Shown: piece by piece, positions 6,497 through 9,339 of the stretch
Layout: each line of letters begins with the position of its first letter
Numbering within the stretch: position 1 is the first letter of the stretch
Source: JACPAU01 sp050732195
GTDB taxonomy: Bacteria; Methylomirabilota; Methylomirabilia; Methylomirabilales; JACPAU01
Direction: 5' to 3'
Assembly: GCA_050732195.1 (NCBI GenBank)
Contig: JBOHQK010000071.1
Span: 1 to 9,339 of the forward strand
Length of the DNA: 9,339 bases
The notes under the pieces: model-generated
The model's database searches: none
Told to the model about the DNA's origin: nothing
The model's input: only the letters and a program-made list of their open reading frames with translations
Program-made: the position numbers and the translations under genes

Positions 6497-6703
6497 GAAT
6501 CCACAGGACGTGCACCGGCCCGGGGGCCGGAAAACTCCACTGTTCAGTCCCTGCGGGCGCGTAAGTGGCCGGGACACCTGCCTGGAGCGGTATCCACACG
6601 GTTATCCACAGGAGGCCGGGGCTGAAACCGCCTGGAAGCGACGGCCTTCGGGGAGACGGTGCGAAAAACTAACATGGAGTGCGGGACCCGGGGCTGTGGA
6701 AAC
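6497..6703. promoter_or_regulatory. DnaA-box cluster, candidate oriC / dnaA autoregulatory region
   Basis: TTATCCACA (6602-6610) is a perfect consensus DnaA box. GTATCCACA (6590-6598) has one mismatch, lies three bases to its left and has the same orientation. Weaker seven-of-nine sites are GAATCCACA (6497-6505), same orientation, and TGTGGAAAC (6695-6703), reversed. The strong pair is 124 bases upstream of the dnaA start, the usual place for oriC or dnaA autoregulation. The A/T tracts lie about 180 bases further. Whether this is the working origin needs strand-skew evidence beyond this window. Confidence 0.65.
6515..6530. promoter_or_regulatory. GC hairpin in the dnaA leader
   Basis: CCGGCC (6515-6520) and GGCCGG (6525-6530) form a perfect 6-bp stem with a four-base loop, about 50 bases upstream of the dnaA start and between the weak and strong DnaA boxes. 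On the dnaA strand it is preceded, not followed, by TTTT, so it is not a terminator for dnaA. Its effect is unknown. Confidence 0.3.
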
Positions 6704-6958
6704 TCGTGCCAGAAGCGCGTTTGCGGGAATTGCATCGCGATTTGCGGGGCTCGTTTTACCTCACGGCCGGAAACCGAGTCAAGCCTTTTTTTCAGGAGTG
6801 CGCGCAAAATTTTTTCCAGCAGGAGCGACGGCCACTTAGCGCCATGCTCGCGGAGGGGAGTCGGGGCACGGTGCCGCGGGCGCACGCGGGAAGCCGCTTC
6901 TCGGCGCCGCGATGACGCGGACGCGCATCGGGCGCGGCTCGCGAGGCGCCGCGGCGGA

Positions 6959-6975
6959 GGCGCGCGGTGCGCGCC
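6959..6975. promoter_or_regulatory. Perfect dyad just upstream of the transporter promoter
   Basis: GGCGCGC-GGT-GCGCGCC is a 7-bp perfect inverted repeat ending 13 bases before the TTGACA element. Its position would suit an operator or activator site, but the surrounding CG-rich sequence contains several other palindromes (for example CTCGCGAG near 6939), which lowers its weight. Confidence 0.3.
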
Positions 6976-6988
6976 GGAGCGAAAAGGA

Positions 6989-7017
6989 TTGACAGGCCGG
7001 AGGGCAGACGGCATAGT
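6989..7017 (+). promoter_or_regulatory. Sigma70-type promoter for the ABC transporter operon
   Basis: A perfect -35 TTGACA (6989-6994), a 17-base spacer and a -10 CATAGT (7012-7017, four of six matches). Transcription would start near 7024, giving a leader of about 130 bases before the substrate-binding protein. It is the best promoter match in the window. Confidence 0.65.
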
Positions 7018-7032
7018 GCGGGCGAATCCTCT

Positions 7033-7055
7033 GCGCGCCGGCCCGCGCGGCGCGC
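7033..7055 (+). promoter_or_regulatory. Strong hairpin in the transporter 5' leader
   Basis: GCGCGCCG (7033-7040) pairs perfectly with CGGCGCGC (7048-7055) around a 7-base loop, about 10 bases after the predicted transcription start. A second stem, CCGTCC (7115-7120) with GGACGG (7132-7137), ends four bases before the AAGGAG Shine-Dalgarno. No U-tract follows either. They could affect mRNA stability or translation; neither fits a riboswitch family I can name. Confidence 0.35.
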
Positions 7056-7152
7056 CTGCGCCCGCAATGCTCTCCTCCCTTGTGTGACTATCGCGCACTC
7101 TCGCCGGAGCCATCCCGTCCTCGGGCCTGCGGGACGGAGAAAGGAGCCTGCT

Positions 7153-8109
7153 ATGGGACGCCTCCCCCTGGGTGGCGCCGCCGCGCTGCTGCTGCTCTCC
7201 ACGGCCACGGGCGCCGGGGCCGAGCGGATCACGGTGGGCCTCACCTCCCTCTCCCCCTCCGCCCTGCCCATCTTCGCGGCGGAGCAGAAGGGGTACTTCA
7301 AGGAGGAGGGGCTCGAGGTCTCGCTCCCCGTCTTCAAGAGCGGCACCGAGAACAGCCAGGCGATTCTGGCGGGCGAGGTCCAGATCGCCTTCGGGTCCAT
7401 CACCGAGGTCCTCCAGCTCCGCAAGGCGCAGCAGGATGTCCGGTTCTTCTGGGGGATCTCCAACATCATGCCCTTCAAGCTCTACGCCCGACCCGAGATC
7501 AAAAGCGTGAAGGACCTGAAGGGGAAGAAGCTGGCGGTCAGCAAGTTCGGGGCCCAGTCCGACTACCTGACCCAGTACACGCTCCGCCGCTTCGGGGTGG
7601 AGCCGATCAAGGAAGCGGCGATCCTGCAGGTCGGGTCCACGCCGGCCCGCTACGCCGCCCTGAAGTCGGGGGCCGTGGACGCCACCATCATGTGGTTCCC
7701 CCAGACGCTGGTGGCGGAGCGGGAGGGGTTCCGGATGCTGGTGGACCTCGCCGAGATCATCCCCGACTGGGGCTACCTGGGGTACTACGCCCTGGCCAGC
7801 GTCCTCGGCGGGCAGCGGGAGGCCGTCGTGAAGTACCTCCGGGCCCACCAGCGGGGCGTCCGGGACGTCAAGGAGAACCCCGAGCTGGGGATCGGGATCC
7901 TGATGCAGAAGCTGAAGTACCCGCGGGATGTGGCCGAAGCGGGGTACAAGGAGTACGTCAAGTCCTTCCCCGATGATGGGCGGCTCGCCATCGAGGGCTT
8001 CGAGTTCCTCCTGGAAAACGAGAAGAAAGTCGGGGGGCTGGAGGGCCACTGGACGGTCGACGACATGGTGGACCGGTCCTACGTGGCGCTCTTCGGGCAG
8101 AAGAAGTAG
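7153..8109 (+). CDS. ABC transporter substrate-binding protein, NMT1/SsuA family
   Basis: A 318-residue exported binding protein for a sulfonate/nitrate/taurine/pyrimidine-type importer. The signal peptide is about 1-23 (MGRLPLGGAAALLLLSTATG, likely cleavage after AGA). The mature part begins ERITVGLTSLSPSALPIFAA and continues EQKGYFKEEGLEVSL, the classic NMT1/SsuA opening. KSVKDLKGKKLAVSKFGAQS and then ALKSGAVDATIMW are the paired phosphate-loop-like and hinge regions of the fold. There is no lipobox cysteine, so it is probably free in the periplasm. The ATG at 7153 is chosen over longer in-frame starts because AAGGAG (7141-7146) lies six bases upstream and the signal peptide begins there. 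The substrate cannot be read from sequence; this family is often over-annotated as nitrate or taurine. It heads the operon, with the permease 14 bases downstream. Confidence 0.9.
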   Translation: MGRLPLGGAAALLLLSTATGAGAERITVGLTSLSPSALPIFAAEQKGYFKEEGLEVSLPVFKSGTENSQAILAGEVQIAFGSITEVLQLRKAQQDVRFFWGISNIMPFKLYARPEIKSVKDLKGKKLAVSKFGAQSDYLTQYTLRRFGVEPIKEAAILQVGSTPARYAALKSGAVDATIMWFPQTLVAEREGFRMLVDLAEIIPDWGYLGYYALASVLGGQREAVVKYLRAHQRGVRDVKENPELGIGILMQKLKYPRDVAEAGYKEYVKSFPDDGRLAIEGFEFLLENEKKVGGLEGHWTVDDMVDRSYVALFGQKK

Positions 8110-8123
8110 AAGGGGAGGGGGCC

Positions 8124-8903
8124 ATGGACCGCGCGGAGCAAGCACGGGAGGGGGTGGCCCGGGCACCGGTGGAGGAGGGGCCCCTGGTGGATGTGGCGCT
8201 GGCGGCGGCCTCCCCGCTCCGGCGCTTCACCCTGACCTCCGAGCGGGCGATCCTGGGGTTCGCCTCGGTGGCGGTGGTCCTGCTCGCGTGGGAGTGGGTG
8301 GCGGCGCGGGGGCTGGTCCCGCTGGTCTTCATCTCCTCCCCTACCCGGATCGCGAAGGCGGCGGTCGAGCTGGCCGAATCGGGTGGCCTCTGGAACGACC
8401 TGCGGGTGAGCGGGATCGAGTTCTTCGTGGGCTACGCGCTGTCGGTGGCCGTGGGCATCCCCTTGGGGATCGCCACCGGCTGGTACAAGCGCCTCTTCTA
8501 CCTGCTGGACCCCTACATCTCCGCCCTGTACGCCACGCCCCGCGTCGCCCTGCTCCCCCTGATCATCATCTGGGTGGGCATCGGCATCTGGTCCAAGATC
8601 GTGGTGGTGTTCCTGGGGGCCGTCTTCCCCATCCTCATCAACACGCTGGCCGCCGTCCGGACCACGGACGAGCGGCTCCTCCGGGCGGCCCGCTCCTTCG
8701 GGGCCGATGACCTCCAGGTGTTCCGGACCATCGTCCTGCCCAGCAGCGTCCCCTTCATCCTCACCGGGCTCCGCCTGGGGGTGGGGCGGCCCCTGGTGGG
8801 GGTGGTGGTCGGCGAACTGTACGCCGCCACGGCCGGGATCGGGTTCCTCATCACGGTGGCCGGGGCCTCCTTCCAGACGACAAGGTCTTCGTGGGCATCC
8901 TGA
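8124..8903 (+). CDS. ABC transporter permease, SsuC/TauC type, frameshifted near its end
   Basis: An inner-membrane permease of the BPD_transp_1 family, partner of the binding protein before it and the ATPase after it. As read it is 259 residues. Hydrophobic segments are visible at about 42-60, 98-116, 140-155, 158-178 and 210-245. The EAA cytoplasmic loop that docks the ATPase is RAARSFGADDLQVFRTIVLP (187-206). After Q251 the frame turns into TTRSSWAS and stops. Reading one base earlier from 8879 gives DKVFVGILIIAAAGMLFMEV, exactly the expected family ending, so one base appears missing around 8877-8879. Restoring it would give about 291 residues. GGGGAGGGGG precedes the ATG. As it stands the product lacks its last membrane helix and is probably non-functional unless this is a sequencing error. 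Confidence 0.85.
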   Translation: MDRAEQAREGVARAPVEEGPLVDVALAAASPLRRFTLTSERAILGFASVAVVLLAWEWVAARGLVPLVFISSPTRIAKAAVELAESGGLWNDLRVSGIEFFVGYALSVAVGIPLGIATGWYKRLFYLLDPYISALYATPRVALLPLIIIWVGIGIWSKIVVVFLGAVFPILINTLAAVRTTDERLLRAARSFGADDLQVFRTIVLPSSVPFILTGLRLGVGRPLVGVVVGELYAATAGIGFLITVAGASFQTTRSSWAS

Positions 8904-8998
8904 TTATCGCCGCCGCCGGCATGCTCTTCATGGAGGTCCTGACCCGGCTCGAGCGGCGCTTCGAGAAGTGGCGTCCCAAGGTGGGCGCCGCTCCCTGA
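8879..8998 (+). pseudogene. Detached C-terminal end of the permease (frame shifted)
   Basis: In the frame one base behind the preceding ORF, 39 codons read DKVFVGILIIAAAGMLFMEV and then a LERRFEKW tail, ending in TGA at 8996. This is the final membrane helix and basic cytoplasmic tail of SsuC/TauC permeases, which typically continue from a FQTD(K/R)VF motif. No start codon or slippery heptamer is present at the junction (CAG ACG ACA AGG), so programmed frameshifting is unlikely. Confidence 0.8.
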
Positions 8999-9049
8999 CC
9001 CGCGGAGCGCGGCGCGGCCGCCCCCAGGCTCGAGGCTCGCGATGTCCGG

Positions 9050-9339
9050 ATGGAGTACTTCCAGCCCCGCACGGGGCGGCGCCTCACCGCCCTCGAGGGG
9101 ATCTCCCTGGAGGTGATGGCGGGGGAGTCCGTCAGCGTCATCGGCCCGAGCGGCTGCGGCAAGACCACCTTCCTCAACATCGTGGACGGGCTCCTCAAGC
9201 CGACCGGGGGCCAGGTCCTGCTGGACGGCCGTCCCGTCGCGGGCCCCGGGCCGGACCGGGCCGTGGTCTTCCAGGACCCCTGCCTCCTCCCATGGCGGAC
9301 CGTCGCCCGCAACGTCACCTACGGCGTGGAGCTCCAGGG
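9050..9339 (+). CDS. ABC transporter ATPase, SsuB/TauB type (5' part, runs off the edge)
   Basis: The cytoplasmic ATPase energising the importer. The visible 96 codons begin MEYFQPRTGRRLTALEGISL and carry Walker A GPSGCGKTT (32-40) and the Q-loop VFQDPCLLPWRTV (Q75). The signature LSGGQ, Walker B and H-loop lie beyond the window. The start is doubtful: in-frame homology extends upstream as RLEARDVR (9026-9049), the usual first beta strand, yet no ATG, GTG or TTG occurs in this frame between the permease TGA and 9050. Either ATG 9050 is used and the strand is lost, or an indel has separated the true start. One possible true start is GTG 8968 in another frame, overlapping the permease end. Shine-Dalgarno support at 9050 is poor. 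Confidence 0.85.
   Translation, partial: MEYFQPRTGRRLTALEGISLEVMAGESVSVIGPSGCGKTTFLNIVDGLLKPTGGQVLLDGRPVAGPGPDRAVVFQDPCLLPWRTVARNVTYGVELQ

Larger units (their letters stand above)
6467..7152. other. 686-base non-coding stretch, candidate oriC plus transporter leader
   Basis: This gap separates dnaA (leftward) from the ABC operon (rightward). The dnaA-proximal third holds DnaA boxes and a GC hairpin. The middle holds a 7-T tract (6786-6792) and AAAATTTTTT (6806-6815), the most A/T-rich points nearby and possible unwinding sites. From about 6840 to 7060 it becomes dense in CG dinucleotides and dyads. The distal end holds a promoter and leader hairpins. I found no rpmH, tRNA or other RNA gene; open frames across it have no homology I recognise. 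Confidence 0.6.

Noticed and set aside
6466..6577. Upstream in-frame ATG that would extend DnaA by 37 residues
   Set aside because: The extension is not like DnaA domain I, would place the coding region over a hairpin and a weak DnaA box, and the 6466 start has a well-spaced GGAGG.
6840..7080. rpmH (ribosomal protein L34) expected beside dnaA
   Set aside because: Both strands were read for the conserved basic L34 pattern (KRTYQP...RRxxxHGFRxRM) and nothing matched.
6544..8166. Long minus-strand open frame across the candidate origin and the substrate-binding gene
   Set aside because: It is low-complexity, Pro/Gly/Arg/Leu-rich, antisense to a clear binding-protein gene and crosses the promoter and DnaA boxes; no recognisable domain.
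8871..8890. Programmed frameshift in the permease
   Set aside because: No X-XXY-YYZ slippery heptamer or other known signal at CAGACGACAAGG, and such permeases are not known to use recoding; deletion or sequence error is simpler.

Overview
The window is GC-rich bacterial chromosomal DNA with strong G/C preference at third codon positions and mostly Shine-Dalgarno-led genes. A two-subunit 2-oxoacid:ferredoxin oxidoreductase, SUF iron-sulfur assembly, an AURKAIP1/COX24-type micro-protein and a sulfonate/nitrate-family ABC transporter would suit an environmental lineage such as Methylomirabilota/Rokubacteria. That placement is an inference from gene content and composition; no marker for it was searched.

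Layout, left to right. The 3' end of sufB (2-127, +) is followed by a 195-base gap with two weak hairpins. Next come korA and korB (323-2897, +), which overlap by 11 bases and encode a complete gamma/alpha-fused plus beta oxidoreductase. A 143-base spacer with several inverted repeats leads to a BCP-type peroxiredoxin (3041-3514, +). A candidate promoter and a GC-rich leader then precede a 29-residue Lys/Arg-rich gene (3737-3826, +) that resembles the bS22/mS38 ribosomal micro-proteins. A convincing intrinsic terminator (4005-4033) closes that unit. A secreted or lipid-free periplasmic protein with two PDZ domains follows (4136-4894, +) and converges on dnaA (5111-6466, -).

The 686-base stretch upstream of dnaA (6467-7152) carries a perfect DnaA box, a one-mismatch box three bases away, further weak boxes and two T/A tracts. 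It is a candidate oriC. Its far side holds dense CG-rich dyads and a good sigma70-type promoter (TTGACA, 17-base spacer, CATAGT) for an ABC importer operon reading away from dnaA. That operon comprises a substrate-binding protein (7153-8109), a permease (from 8124) and an ATPase running off the right edge. The permease is interrupted by an apparent one-base deletion near 8877-8879, which separates its last membrane helix, and the ATPase lacks a normal start codon where homology begins. Either the operon is decaying or the assembly has indels here.

Functionally, the left half concerns Fe-S enzymes and low-potential carbon metabolism: SUF builds clusters, KorB carries one, and the peroxiredoxin could protect them. 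The right half combines replication initiation with an importer. I found no clearly new multi-gene system. The most interesting items are the micro-ORF, the candidate origin, the broken transporter and the structured leader before the peroxiredoxin gene.
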